Positions 33,667 through 42,178 of a stretch of 64,000 nt of DNA are shown here, piece by piece. The notes beneath the pieces are model-generated. The model worked only from the letters and a program-made list of their open reading frames with translations, ran no database searches and had not been told where the DNA came from. Source of the stretch: Oscillospiraceae bacterium (GTDB lineage Bacteria > Bacillota > Clostridia > Oscillospirales > Acutalibacteraceae); the NCBI GenBank assembly GCA_015065545.1, contig SVQA01000002.1, positions 1 through 64,000 on the forward strand, read 5' to 3'. The translations under genes were made by a program, and so were the position numbers. Every line of letters begins with the position of its first letter. Position 1 is the first letter of the stretch.

Positions 33667-34917
33667 TCAATATGGCACCTGCACACCCTGAAAGACTTCT
33701 TCGTCTGTATAAAAGTCATCCTCTGCATAGTCATCTTCCTGTGGCAAGGTTGCCGAAGGCACCTCTGTCGGTTGTGCTACTGTAGTCGGCTCGGCGGTTG
33801 AAGCGGTTGTTTCCACTCTGTACTCAACCTTGCTGTTCATAAGAGCAAGGGTTCTGTCCTTATCCTCTCCCTCGGGCATAATCATAGGCTGGTAATTATT
33901 CATATAGCCTGTGTACACATAGCAAGGAACAAGCTCGGTTTCTGCTTTTACTTTATTTTCTTCCTTTTTAAGTTCCACCCTGAAAATCACAGTCTGATTA
34001 TCGGGATAATTGGCAGCAGAGTAGCAGAAGTTACCCAAAGAGTACAGAATGGGCACATCGTTTACAACCTCCATTGGCTGAAGCACATGGGGATGACTTC
34101 CGACAATAAGGTCGCAAAGACCCGAGTTTGCCAGATATCTGCATGCATCTATTTTATAGTTATCGGGCTCATGGATTCCTTCTTCGCCGCCGTGGAAGAA
34201 TACTATCTTATACTCGCACTCATTCTGCATAGTTTCCAGAGCTTCCTCTATATAAGAAACATTGTAACTGCTCCAAAGGTTACAGCAGAGAAGCCCGATT
34301 TTGATTCCGTTTTTCTCTATGTAAAGGGGCTTGAGGTTTTCACCCACCTGCAAACCGTGGGATTTAAGAGCCACAACCGTATCGTCGTAACCCTCGTCGC
34401 CATAATCCCCTATGTGATTATTTACAATACTCGCAACCTCAACAGAGCCTAAAGTAAGAATATCCGTATTTGATGTAGGCGTTTTATACCAGAATGCAGG
34501 GTCATAATCCTTGCCGATTTTTTCTAAATCCCTGTCGGTAATAACACATTCCATATTGGCAATGGTAAAATCGTCCTTCGAAAGCTCGCTTACAACCTTT
34601 TCAAAGAAATAAGTATGAGGAGAATTCGCCGCCATATAAGAAAAATTGCCATCGTTGATTTTTCCCGATTCGCTTCCGATGATACAGTCACCAATAAAGG
34701 AAAGTGTCAGGGTGTCTTTTTCTGCAGGCTCCAAAACCTCCGCTTCTCCGGTGCTGAGAATATCCTGCACATTTGCTTCAGTTGTAGTTTCGGTTTTGTT
34801 TTCAGCAGAGTTGTTTTCTTCTCTTTTTCCCGAAAGCCCGAATATTAAAACAAGCAAAAAAATAAGTGCCATTACCGAAACAATTATTATTGTAAGCCGC
34901 TTTGTTTTTCCCTCCAT
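33667..34917 (-). CDS. CapA-family (poly-gamma-glutamate type) protein
   Basis: The 416-residue product has an N-terminal membrane anchor (residues 8-30), a Thr/Glu linker, and a CapA metallophosphoesterase-like domain (about 70-335) with the family motifs FIGDCIIG, ANMECVIT, VNNHIGDYG, FHGGEEG, GSHPHVLQP and YSLGNF. It ends in a Thr/Pro/Glu-rich tail. CapA proteins take part in poly-glutamate capsule export or retention, but most, lacking capBC neighbours as here, have no known substrate. AGGAGAG precedes ATG 34917. Confidence 0.85.
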   Translation of the reverse strand: MEGKTKRLTIIIVSVMALIFLLVLIFGLSGKREENNSAENKTETTTEANVQDILSTGEAEVLEPAEKDTLTLSFIGDCIIGSESGKINDGNFSYMAANSPHTYFFEKVVSELSKDDFTIANMECVITDRDLEKIGKDYDPAFWYKTPTSNTDILTLGSVEVASIVNNHIGDYGDEGYDDTVVALKSHGLQVGENLKPLYIEKNGIKIGLLCCNLWSSYNVSYIEEALETMQNECEYKIVFFHGGEEGIHEPDNYKIDACRYLANSGLCDLIVGSHPHVLQPMEVVNDVPILYSLGNFCYSAANYPDNQTVIFRVELKKEENKVKAETELVPCYVYTGYMNNYQPMIMPEGEDKDRTLALMNSKVEYRVETTASTAEPTTVAQPTEVPSATLPQEDDYAEDDFYTDEEVFQGVQVPY

Positions 34918-35075
34918 ATATATCTCTCCTGTTTATAAATTCACTATACACACTTTATATATCATATTCGACAAATTTTTTCAACAACACAAATATTACA
35001 AATTATGGTTTCTTCTGTTGTCAAAATCAACATCACAATCGGCAGTTTTAGCTTTTTTACTGTATTCGTCTACAA

Positions 35076-35104
35076 TTGACACTATCTGTTACTTAGGGTA
35101 TAAT
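35076..35104 (+). promoter_or_regulatory. Promoter of the YidC-fusion gene
   Basis: TTGACA (35076-35081), 17-base spacer, TATAAT (35099-35104), near consensus, 52 bases before the ATG at 35156. The remaining bases of 34918-35075 show no gene. Confidence 0.85.
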
Positions 35105-35155
35105 ATATACTGCAATTTTCTGGGCTTTGCCCTTAATAAAACGGAGGAATGATAT

Positions 35156-37279
35156 ATGTTTGATACCATTACATCATGGCTCGCTATCCCTTTGGGCTAT
35201 GTTATGGAATTCTGTCACTCTATTTTTTCCAACTACGGACTTGCGATAATCTTCTTTACGCTTATTACAAAGATATTTCTGCTTCCTGTTGGTATCTGGG
35301 TGCACAAGAACGCTATCAAAATCGTTAAGATTCAGCCTGCTATCAACAGACTCAAGGCAAAGTTCTACGGAGATAAAGAAAGAATCGGCGAAGAACAGAA
35401 CGCTATGTTCAAAAAGCAGAAGTACAACCCCTTTGCCAGTCTGATTCCTCTGGTTCTTCAGATTATCCTTCTCTTAGGTGTTGTGGCTGTTATCTATCAT
35501 CCCTTTACCTATATCTTTAAAACTCCCGAGCCTGTTATCAACGATATCAACAGCACAGCTGCTCTGGTTGAACAGATAGATCTTGAGTCAAACTCTGTGG
35601 AGATTGATGCTATGCACGCTATCAAAAGCAATCCTGAAGCCGAAGAATTCATGCTGCTTTGTACCGACAAAGATGCCGCTGTTGCTTTTGACCAGGCACT
35701 TTACTTTGACCTTAAATTTTTAGGTCTTGACCTTTCTGCAACACCCAGTCAGGTAATGGGTGACGAGCTTATTTATGTACTCTCTCCCGTAATTGCAGGT
35801 TTTTCTTCATGGCTTCTTTGCTTTATTCAGAACAAGATAAATGTTCTTCAGGCAGAGCAAGGCAAGGGCAACAAGTACGGCACAATGGCCTTCTCTGTCG
35901 GCCTTTCCCTTTACCTCGGCTTCTTTGTTCCTGCAGGTATAGCTCTCTACTGGGTTGCAAGTAACCTCTTTGCTATCCTTCAGCTTCTGCTCCTCAATGC
36001 AATCATCCCCCCCAAAAAGTATGTTGACTACGAAGAGCTTGAGGCAAGCCGTAAAGAGCTTGCCGCAATTGAGGCTCTGGACACAAAGAGCAAAAACGGA
36101 TTCTTTAAAAAAGACGAAAACTCCAAGAGAGAAAAAGCCGACTACAAGCGCTTCTTCTCCATTGTTAACAAAAAGCTGGTTATCTACTCTGAAAAGAGCG
36201 GTTTCTATAAGTACTTCGAGAATGTTATCAATGAGCTTCTCAAGAACACCTCTCTCACTATCCACTATGTAACCAACGACCCAAAGGACGCTATCTTCAA
36301 AAAAGCAGAAGAGAACGACCGTATCCGTGCATATTACATCGGACCCAAGAAAATCATCACATTTATGATGAAGATGGATGCCGATATTGTTTTGATGACA
36401 ACCCCCGACCTTGAAAAGTACTACATCAAACGTTCTTATGTAAGAAAAGATGTTGAGTATATCTACACCTTCCACGGCCCCACAAGTACTACAATGTGCG
36501 TACGTGAGGGTGCTTATGACCACTTCGATACAATCTTCTGTGTTGGTCCTCATCAGGTAGACGAAATCCGTGCTACCGAAAAGCTCTACAACCTTCCCGA
36601 GAAAACTCTCGTACCCGTAGGCTTTGGACTTATTGATAACCTCTGCAAGATGTACGACGAGATGGAGAAGGTAGAAAAAGACAAAAAGCAGATTCTTCTT
36701 GCTCCCTCTTGGCAGGAGGATAACATCCTTGAGTATTGCCTTGACGAGCTTATGGAGGGTCTTCTCCACAAGGGCAACAAGGTTATCCTTCGTCCTCATC
36801 CCGAATTCATTAAACGCTTCCCCGCAAAGATGGATGCTATCATCAAAAAGTACGAAGGCTGTGATGGTGACGATTTTGTTATTGAGATGGACTTCTCCTC
36901 TAACCGCACAATCTGGGAATCCGACCTTCTCATCACCGACTGGTCAGGTATCGCTTACGAATTCTCTTACGCTACAAAGAAACCTTCTATGTTCATCAAT
37001 ACTCCTATGAAGGTGCTCAATCCCAATTACGATAAGATTCCCTTTGTTCCCACAGAAATCTCCTGGAAGGATCAGGTCGGTATCTCAATAGATACAGACA
37101 AGCTATCCACCGTGCCCGATGTTGTTGCAACCCTTCTCTCAAATCCCGAGAAGTACGAAAAGCAGATCACAGAGGCTTTAAACCGCAACATCTACAACGT
37201 GGGCGAAAGCGGTCTTGCCGGTGCAAAATACATCTACAATCGCATTCTCGAAAAGCAAAACAAGAAAAAATCAAAATAA
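35156..37279 (+). CDS. YidC/Oxa1-type insertase fused to a CDP-glycerol glycerophosphotransferase-like domain
   Basis: The product has 707 residues. Residues 1-290 are YidC-like with five membrane spans: an N-terminal span, a basic cytoplasmic hairpin (KIVKIQPAINRLKAKFYG), and closing spans (FVPAGIALYWVASNLFAI). The position usually taken by a conserved arginine of the hydrophilic groove is lysine here (LITKIFLLP). A charged linker (about 290-335) joins a glycerophosphotransferase domain (about 340-700) of TagF/TarF type with FHGPTST near 440, RPHPEF near 545 and ITDWSGIAYEFSY near 593. The latter enzymes polymerise or prime wall polymers from CDP-glycerol or a like donor at the inner membrane face. 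AGGAGG precedes the ATG. Confidence 0.85.
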   Translation: MFDTITSWLAIPLGYVMEFCHSIFSNYGLAIIFFTLITKIFLLPVGIWVHKNAIKIVKIQPAINRLKAKFYGDKERIGEEQNAMFKKQKYNPFASLIPLVLQIILLLGVVAVIYHPFTYIFKTPEPVINDINSTAALVEQIDLESNSVEIDAMHAIKSNPEAEEFMLLCTDKDAAVAFDQALYFDLKFLGLDLSATPSQVMGDELIYVLSPVIAGFSSWLLCFIQNKINVLQAEQGKGNKYGTMAFSVGLSLYLGFFVPAGIALYWVASNLFAILQLLLLNAIIPPKKYVDYEELEASRKELAAIEALDTKSKNGFFKKDENSKREKADYKRFFSIVNKKLVIYSEKSGFYKYFENVINELLKNTSLTIHYVTNDPKDAIFKKAEENDRIRAYYIGPKKIITFMMKMDADIVLMTTPDLEKYYIKRSYVRKDVEYIYTFHGPTSTTMCVREGAYDHFDTIFCVGPHQVDEIRATEKLYNLPEKTLVPVGFGLIDNLCKMYDEMEKVEKDKKQILLAPSWQEDNILEYCLDELMEGLLHKGNKVILRPHPEFIKRFPAKMDAIIKKYEGCDGDDFVIEMDFSSNRTIWESDLLITDWSGIAYEFSYATKKPSMFINTPMKVLNPNYDKIPFVPTEISWKDQVGISIDTDKLSTVPDVVATLLSNPEKYEKQITEALNRNIYNVGESGLAGAKYIYNRILEKQNKKKSK

Positions 37280-37304
37280 ATCTTTTAAAAACATTTTATT
37301 ACAA

Positions 37305-37333
37305 TTGACTTTTTATACGCACTAAACTATAAT
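37305..37333 (+). promoter_or_regulatory. Promoter of the small membrane protein gene
   Basis: TTGACT (37305-37310), 17-base spacer, TATAAT (37328-37333), 38 bases before ATG 37371. Confidence 0.8.
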
Positions 37334-37370
37334 GTTGGTGTTCAGATAATTTAAATCGGAGGAATCTATA

Positions 37371-37613
37371 ATGATGAATTTCAATGCATATATCGATGCC
37401 GCTACAATGTCAATGGTATTTGCCGCTGTTGCAGGTGCCGCTGTTACAATCGGTGCTGTTATCGCTGTTTACCTTCGCCGTGTTAAGCACAAGGTAAGCG
37501 AAAAACTGGGCATCGACGAAAACCGCAACAAAGAGGTTGAAGGCGAGCTCACAGGAGGCTTTGGCGAATCTGCCGATGTTATGACAGCAGAAACAAACAA
37601 AGAAGAAAACTGA
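37371..37613 (+). CDS. Small membrane protein with acidic tail
   Basis: The 80-residue product has one membrane segment (about residues 12-36, SMVFAAVAGAAVTIGAVIAVYL), a basic patch right after it (RRVKHKV), and an acidic, disordered tail. The basic patch should keep the tail in the cytoplasm. Start is ATG 37371 or the adjacent 37374; CGGAGGA precedes them. It lies between the YidC-fusion gene and a nucleotidyltransferase gene and has its own promoter. I do not recognise the family. Confidence 0.7.
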   Translation: MMNFNAYIDAATMSMVFAAVAGAAVTIGAVIAVYLRRVKHKVSEKLGIDENRNKEVEGELTGGFGESADVMTAETNKEEN

Positions 37614-37645
37614 TTTCTGTCTGTTCAAATTTTAAGAAAAAGTTG

Positions 37646-37682
37646 CCCTCTGTAAAGGATTTTACCGCAGAGGGTTTCTTTG
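37646..37682 (+). terminator. Terminator
   Basis: Stem CCCTCTG / CAGAGGG extended inward by TAAA/TTTA, followed by TTTCTTT. Confidence 0.7.
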
Positions 37683-37758
37683 CTCCAAAAAAGCCTTAAT
37701 CTTCCCCTAAGGATGTTCAAATATTCTGATAAAATTATTTTAAGGAAACGGTGTTATT

Positions 37759-38649
37759 ATGATTTCCAAAAAACAATTCAATGTACTTGTGTTTCTTTCC
37801 GATAAGCACAAATCCATTCCCCAGAGAACAATCGCAACAGAAACAAAAATGTCTGTCGGCACAGTAAACAAATGTCTTTCCGAGCTTACCGCTATGGGTT
37901 ACCTTGAGGACGGCGTAATTACCGCCGCTGGTCTTGATGCTCTTGAACCCTACAGAGTAAAGAGAGCAATCTTTATTGCCGCAGGCTTCGGCTCCAGAAT
38001 GGTACCTGTTACTCTCAACACCCCCAAGCCTCTTATCAGAGTTAACGGAAAACGTATCATCACAACTCTTCTTGACGCAGTTGTTGCCGCCGGTATCAAT
38101 GAAATCTATATCGTAAGAGGCTATCTTGCAGAGCAGTTTGACCAGCTTCTGTATGATTATCCAATGATCAAGTTCATCGAAAATCCCCAGTACAACGAGG
38201 CAAACAACATTTCTTCCGCTGTTTGTGCAAGCTATCTTCTGAAGAATGCTTATGTACTCGAAGGCGACCTTGTACTCTATAATCCCAAGCTCATCACAAA
38301 ATATCAGTACCACTCAAACTATCTGGGTGTTCCTGTTGAGAAAACTGACGACTGGTGCTTTGAAACCAACGACAGCGGTGTTATCAAAAAGCTCCTCGTC
38401 GGCGGCACAAACTGCCACCACATGTTCGGTATTTCTTACTGGGATGAGGCAGACGGCTCTCGTCTTGTGGGTCACATCAAGCAGGTATTCCAGTCTCCCG
38501 GCGGCAAAGAGAGATATTGGGATCAGGTAGCCCTTGAATACTTCAAGGATGAATACAAAATCCATGTAAGAGAGTGCTCCTTTGACGACATCATCGAAAT
38601 TGATACATACAACGAACTTAAAAAACTCGACAAAACCTACGATGTTTAA
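37759..38649 (+). CDS. LicC-like nucleotidyltransferase with N-terminal winged helix
   Basis: The 296-residue product has a winged helix-turn-helix of MarR-like type in residues 1-62 (ATETKMSVGTVNKCLSELTAMG) and then a sugar-phosphate/choline-phosphate nucleotidyltransferase domain (68-296) with AAGFGSRMVP followed by NTPKPLIRVNGK, and VLEGDLVLYN. The second domain resembles LicC, which makes CDP-choline. Its product would suit a neighbour that transfers CDP-linked groups to a polymer, such as the YidC fusion. The winged helix is an N-terminal extension of this family in Clostridia, and may couple synthesis to regulation. Start at ATG 37759 has only a weak ribosome site (AAGGAAACGG). CDP-choline as product is not proven. 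Confidence 0.82.
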   Translation: MISKKQFNVLVFLSDKHKSIPQRTIATETKMSVGTVNKCLSELTAMGYLEDGVITAAGLDALEPYRVKRAIFIAAGFGSRMVPVTLNTPKPLIRVNGKRIITTLLDAVVAAGINEIYIVRGYLAEQFDQLLYDYPMIKFIENPQYNEANNISSAVCASYLLKNAYVLEGDLVLYNPKLITKYQYHSNYLGVPVEKTDDWCFETNDSGVIKKLLVGGTNCHHMFGISYWDEADGSRLVGHIKQVFQSPGGKERYWDQVALEYFKDEYKIHVRECSFDDIIEIDTYNELKKLDKTYDV

Positions 38650-38661
38650 TTTATAAAAACC

Positions 38662-38692
38662 AAAGGCAGTACGCTATGTACTGCCTTTTTCT
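38662..38692. terminator. Bidirectional terminator
   Basis: Eleven-base-pair stem AAAGGCAGTAC / GTACTGCCTTT with a 5-base loop, followed by TTCTTT, between convergent genes. Confidence 0.85.
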
Positions 38693-40093
38693 TTATCGTT
38701 CTAACACTCGGGCCAAAGTTTTTATGGCTTTTTGAAGATTCTCTTCTTCTAAACCCGAATAATTTATAACCAAAGTATGTTGCTCATCTTCGCCGAACCC
38801 CTGCATATATTCAGACAAAAAAGCTACTCTTATTCCCTTCTGATATGCCCTTTGGCAAAATTCATCGTCACACATATCCGTTTTTATTTTCATCAGAAAA
38901 TGTAACCCTGCATCCTCTTCGGATATTTCAATCTCTGAGGAAAAGCTGCTCTCTTTCAACGCCTTTATCAACGCATCCCGCTTTGCTCTGTATCGGGTCT
39001 TCATCCGATTTATATGCCGTTCAAAATACCCTTCACTGATAAACCTTGCCAACATATACTGATCAATTCCTGAAACCGAACAAGAATAGAAACTCATACT
39101 TTTTTTGTATTTCTCCATAAGTTCCTCGGGCAATATCATATAACTTATTCGTACCGCAGGGGTAATACTTTTTGAAAAAGTATTAATATAAATTACTTTT
39201 TTTGCATCCAGACTAATCATAGGAGCAATGGGATGACCCGAAAACCTGAACTCACTGTCATAATCATCTTCTATAATATATCGGTCTTCCGATTCTCCTG
39301 CCCAGTGCAACAGCTCCTGTCTGCGCTTGATCGGCATGGCAACACCTGTCGGAAAATGATGTGTCGGAGAAATATGTATTATCTGTGCATCTGTCTTTTT
39401 AAGATGTTCTGCAGAAAAGCCTTCCTTATCTACCAGTACGTATTTGTAAGATACATTGTTGCACTCATAAATTCTTGCAATTTTGTTATACCCCGGTGTT
39501 TCCAGAGCATAGCACTTATCTCTGCCCAAAAGCTGAATAATAAGATGATACAAATATTCCGTACCTGCACCCACGATTATCTGATCGGGACTTACTGATA
39601 TTTCCCTGAATCTGTACAGATACCCTGATATTGCTTCTCTTAGTTCTTTAACCCCGCAAAACTCTAAGGGTTCCAGCAGTCCTCTTTTTTCTGCAAGTAC
39701 CTGCCTCATTATTTTTGACATAACCGTGCAAGGAAATCCCGAATCACATATTCTGTTTGTCTTAAAATCCATAATCAGGTCATCTTCTGCTTTTTCTGCA
39801 GAAGGCTGTCCGATATGGTGAGTTGTGTTGCTCTCTGCAACCCACATTGTGTCTATCTGACTGACATAATATCCGCTGCGCTCTCTGGAAAAAATATAGC
39901 CTTCCGCCAAAAGTTGCTCATAAGCATTTTCTACTGTAATCACACTTATTTTAAGATGCTCAGACAGCACACGCTTTGACGGAAGTTTTTCTCCTGACAG
40001 GAGTTTTCCCGTAAGTATATCCCTTTTTATCCTCTCGTAAAGCTGTTTTGTAAGAGTTCTCTTTGTAGACTTATCCAAAATATAAGTTAGCAT
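38693..40093 (-). CDS. MocR-type regulator (GntR winged helix plus aminotransferase fold)
   Basis: The 466-residue product joins a GntR winged helix (about residues 1-75: KRDILTGKLLSGEKLPSKRV and a VITVENAYEQLLAEGY recognition segment) to a class I/II aminotransferase-like domain (about 110-466). The PLP-binding lysine is in INTFSKSITPAVR and the partner aspartate in IIEDDYDSEFRFSG. Such regulators sense PLP or an amine. The gene diverges from an ECF S-component gene with an operator between, which fits a vitamin B6-responsive PdxR type. ATG 40093 follows TGGAGGG; the longer reading from 40150 crosses the promoter. Confidence 0.88.
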   Translation of the reverse strand: MLTYILDKSTKRTLTKQLYERIKRDILTGKLLSGEKLPSKRVLSEHLKISVITVENAYEQLLAEGYIFSRERSGYYVSQIDTMWVAESNTTHHIGQPSAEKAEDDLIMDFKTNRICDSGFPCTVMSKIMRQVLAEKRGLLEPLEFCGVKELREAISGYLYRFREISVSPDQIIVGAGTEYLYHLIIQLLGRDKCYALETPGYNKIARIYECNNVSYKYVLVDKEGFSAEHLKKTDAQIIHISPTHHFPTGVAMPIKRRQELLHWAGESEDRYIIEDDYDSEFRFSGHPIAPMISLDAKKVIYINTFSKSITPAVRISYMILPEELMEKYKKSMSFYSCSVSGIDQYMLARFISEGYFERHINRMKTRYRAKRDALIKALKESSFSSEIEISEEDAGLHFLMKIKTDMCDDEFCQRAYQKGIRVAFLSEYMQGFGEDEQHTLVINYSGLEEENLQKAIKTLARVLER

Positions 40094-40121
40094 ATTTTCC
40101 CTCCAAAGTAAATCTGGTATT

Positions 40122-40172
40122 ATTATATTATAACAAACTGAATATTTCAATATGTTCAGTTTTCTGTATAAT
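40122..40172. promoter_or_regulatory. Divergent overlapping promoters with inverted-repeat operator
   Basis: Minus strand: TTGAAA (40150-40145), 17-base spacer, TATAAT (40127-40122). Plus strand: TATAAT (40167-40172) with an ATTTCA -35-like box at 40144-40149. Between lies the inverted repeat AAACTGAA (40135-40142) / TTCAGTTT (40155-40162) with 12 bases between arms; it covers the minus spacer and the plus spacer, so a single regulator could control both. Confidence 0.7.
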
Positions 40173-40202
40173 AATGCTCGTACATAAAGGAGGATTTACA
40201 AT

Positions 40203-40730
40203 ATGAAGAAGCAATCTCATCTTATAAATTTAGTCACCGCCTCTTTACTTGCAGCTTTGTGCTGTGTTGCTACATTTATCAAGCTTGCAATAACCCCCAC
40301 AGGCGGTTATGTTAATCTGGGTGATGTAGTAATTATTCTTGCGGCATTCCTGCTCTCTCCTCTGTATGCAGCATTGGCGGCAGGTATCGGCTCTATGCTT
40401 GCCGACATCCTTATGGGTTATGCCCAATATGCACCGGGTACTTTGGTAATTAAAGCTCTCATGGCTCTCTTTGCAAGTCTTGTGCTTTATGCAGTAAAGA
40501 AAATTTCAGACAAGAATACTATTCTTTCCATTGCTTTCATAATCCTTGCCGGTGTTTGTGCTGAGGCAGTAATGGTTGGAGGCTACTTCGTGTTTGAGGC
40601 TTATATCTTAGGATACGGTGCCGCAGGTGCTCTTGCATCTGTTCTTCCCAATGTATTTCAGGGCATTGCGGGTATTGTGGGCGGCACTCTTCTCTGTCTT
40701 ATCTTTAAACGTATCAAAATCAAGAAATAA
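40203..40730 (+). CDS. ECF transporter S-component
   Basis: The 175-residue product has six membrane spans and the ECF substrate-binding (S-component) pattern, in particular TPTGGYVNLGDVVIILAAFL and GSMLADILMGYAQYAPGT. S-components capture a vitamin and associate with a shared energising module, which is not in this window. Divergence from a PdxR-like gene suggests pyridoxal or pyridoxine as substrate; this is inferred from regulation only. AAAGGAGG precedes ATG 40203. Confidence 0.85.
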   Translation: MKKQSHLINLVTASLLAALCCVATFIKLAITPTGGYVNLGDVVIILAAFLLSPLYAALAAGIGSMLADILMGYAQYAPGTLVIKALMALFASLVLYAVKKISDKNTILSIAFIILAGVCAEAVMVGGYFVFEAYILGYGAAGALASVLPNVFQGIAGIVGGTLLCLIFKRIKIKK

Positions 40731-40745
40731 ATCACCTTTACTTTT

Positions 40746-40780
40746 ATATCCGACTCTTTTGGGGTCGGATATTTTTTTAT
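40746..40780 (+). terminator. Terminator
   Basis: Nine-base-pair stem ATATCCGAC / GTCGGATAT with a 9-base loop and T7 tail. A possible weak promoter for hisS (TTGAAA-17-TACTAT) starts near 40781. Confidence 0.85.
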
Positions 40781-40859
40781 TGAAAACTCGTAAGTTTTGT
40801 GATACTATATATAATGTATAAATATCAGTATTTTAAAACTCCGGAAAGGATGATGCCAG

Positions 40860-42161
40860 ATGGCACTTATCGCAAAAAAAATCAAAGGCACGGAGGATAT
40901 TCTCCCTCGTGACAGTTATAAATGGCAATTTGTAGAGAAGATCCTCTCTGACGAAGCAAGAGTTTACGGCTTCTCCGAAATCCGCACACCTGTTTTTGAG
41001 CAGACAAAACTCTTTCAGCGTGGCGTAGGTGAAGGTACAGACGTAGTTCAGAAAGAAATGTACACCTTCGAAACCAAAGGCGGCGAATCCCTGACTCTTC
41101 GTCCCGAGGGTACCGCAGGTGCCGCAAGAGCACTTCTTGAGCACGGCCTCTACAACGACGGTCTGCCCATAAAGGCTCACTACTTCACAACCTGCTATCG
41201 CTACGAAAAGCCTCAAGCTGGTCGTCAGCGTGAATTCCACCAGTTCGGTATGGAGGTTTACGGAGCATCCGACCCCATTGCTGACGCTGAACTTATCTGT
41301 GCCGCAAAGTCAATCTTTGACAGACTCGGACTTTTTAATATTCATCTTGAAATAAACTCCATCGGCTGCCCCGAGTGCAGAAAGAACTACCACAAGGCTC
41401 TCAAAGAATACTTCTCTCAGTACACAGACACTCTTTGCGGAACTTGTCTTTCAAGACTTGAGAAAAACCCTATGAGAATTCTTGACTGCAAGAGTCCTGT
41501 TTGCAAGGAGATTGCTCAGAATGCTCCCAAGATTACAGATTTTCTCTGCGAGGATTGTGACAATCACTTCAAGAAGGTTCAGCAGTATCTCACAGCCGCA
41601 GATGTAGCCTTTACAGTTAACTCCTCTATCGTTCGCGGTCTTGACTACTATACAAATACAGTTTTCGAGTTCATCTCGGACAACATCGGCGCACAGTCCA
41701 CAGTTTGCGGTGGTGGCAGATACAACGGACTTATGGAGGAACTTGGCGGACAACCCCTTGCTTCCTTAGGCTTTGCCATCGGTCTTGAGCGACTCCTGAT
41801 GGTAATGGATGCAGAAGGCATCGAAATTCCCAAACCCGAAACCGATATGCTTTATATTGCGGCACTTGGCGACAAAGCACAACTCAAGGCCTTTGAGCTT
41901 GTAAGAACTGTCCGCGAAACAGGTCTCGGTGCACAGTTCGACATCGTAGGCAGAGGACTCAAAGCACAGATGAAATACGCAAATAAAATCGGCGCAAAGT
42001 ACTCCATAGTTCTTGGTGATAACGAAATCGAAGAGGGCAAAGCAATACTTAAGAATATGGAAAGCGGAAATCAGACAGAAGTTTCTATTGACGATGCAAA
42101 TATATTTATTGAAAACCTGCTTGCAGCAGATCTTTCAGACGCTGTAAGCTTTACAGAATAA
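40860..42161 (+). CDS. hisS: Histidyl-tRNA synthetase
   Basis: HisS charges tRNA-His. The 433-residue product is of standard bacterial length with class II motifs: ILPRDSYKWQFVE near the start, LRPEGTAGAARA (motif 2 region), REFHQFGMEVYG, the histidine signatures VRGLDYYTNTVFEF and GGGRYNGL, and motif 3 LGFAIGLERLL. The anticodon-binding domain fills about residues 325-433. GGAAAGG lies upstream of ATG 40860. It is followed 17 bases later by aspS, the common hisS-aspS order. I see no T-box. Confidence 0.97.
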   Translation: MALIAKKIKGTEDILPRDSYKWQFVEKILSDEARVYGFSEIRTPVFEQTKLFQRGVGEGTDVVQKEMYTFETKGGESLTLRPEGTAGAARALLEHGLYNDGLPIKAHYFTTCYRYEKPQAGRQREFHQFGMEVYGASDPIADAELICAAKSIFDRLGLFNIHLEINSIGCPECRKNYHKALKEYFSQYTDTLCGTCLSRLEKNPMRILDCKSPVCKEIAQNAPKITDFLCEDCDNHFKKVQQYLTAADVAFTVNSSIVRGLDYYTNTVFEFISDNIGAQSTVCGGGRYNGLMEELGGQPLASLGFAIGLERLLMVMDAEGIEIPKPETDMLYIAALGDKAQLKAFELVRTVRETGLGAQFDIVGRGLKAQMKYANKIGAKYSIVLGDNEIEEGKAILKNMESGNQTEVSIDDANIFIENLLAADLSDAVSFTE

Positions 42162-42178
42162 TTCGGGAGGTATAAACA

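Noticed and set aside
35807-36799. 330-codon minus-strand open frame inside the YidC fusion gene
   Set aside because: It is the reverse of a gene with clear domains on the plus strand; its translation has no recognisable features.
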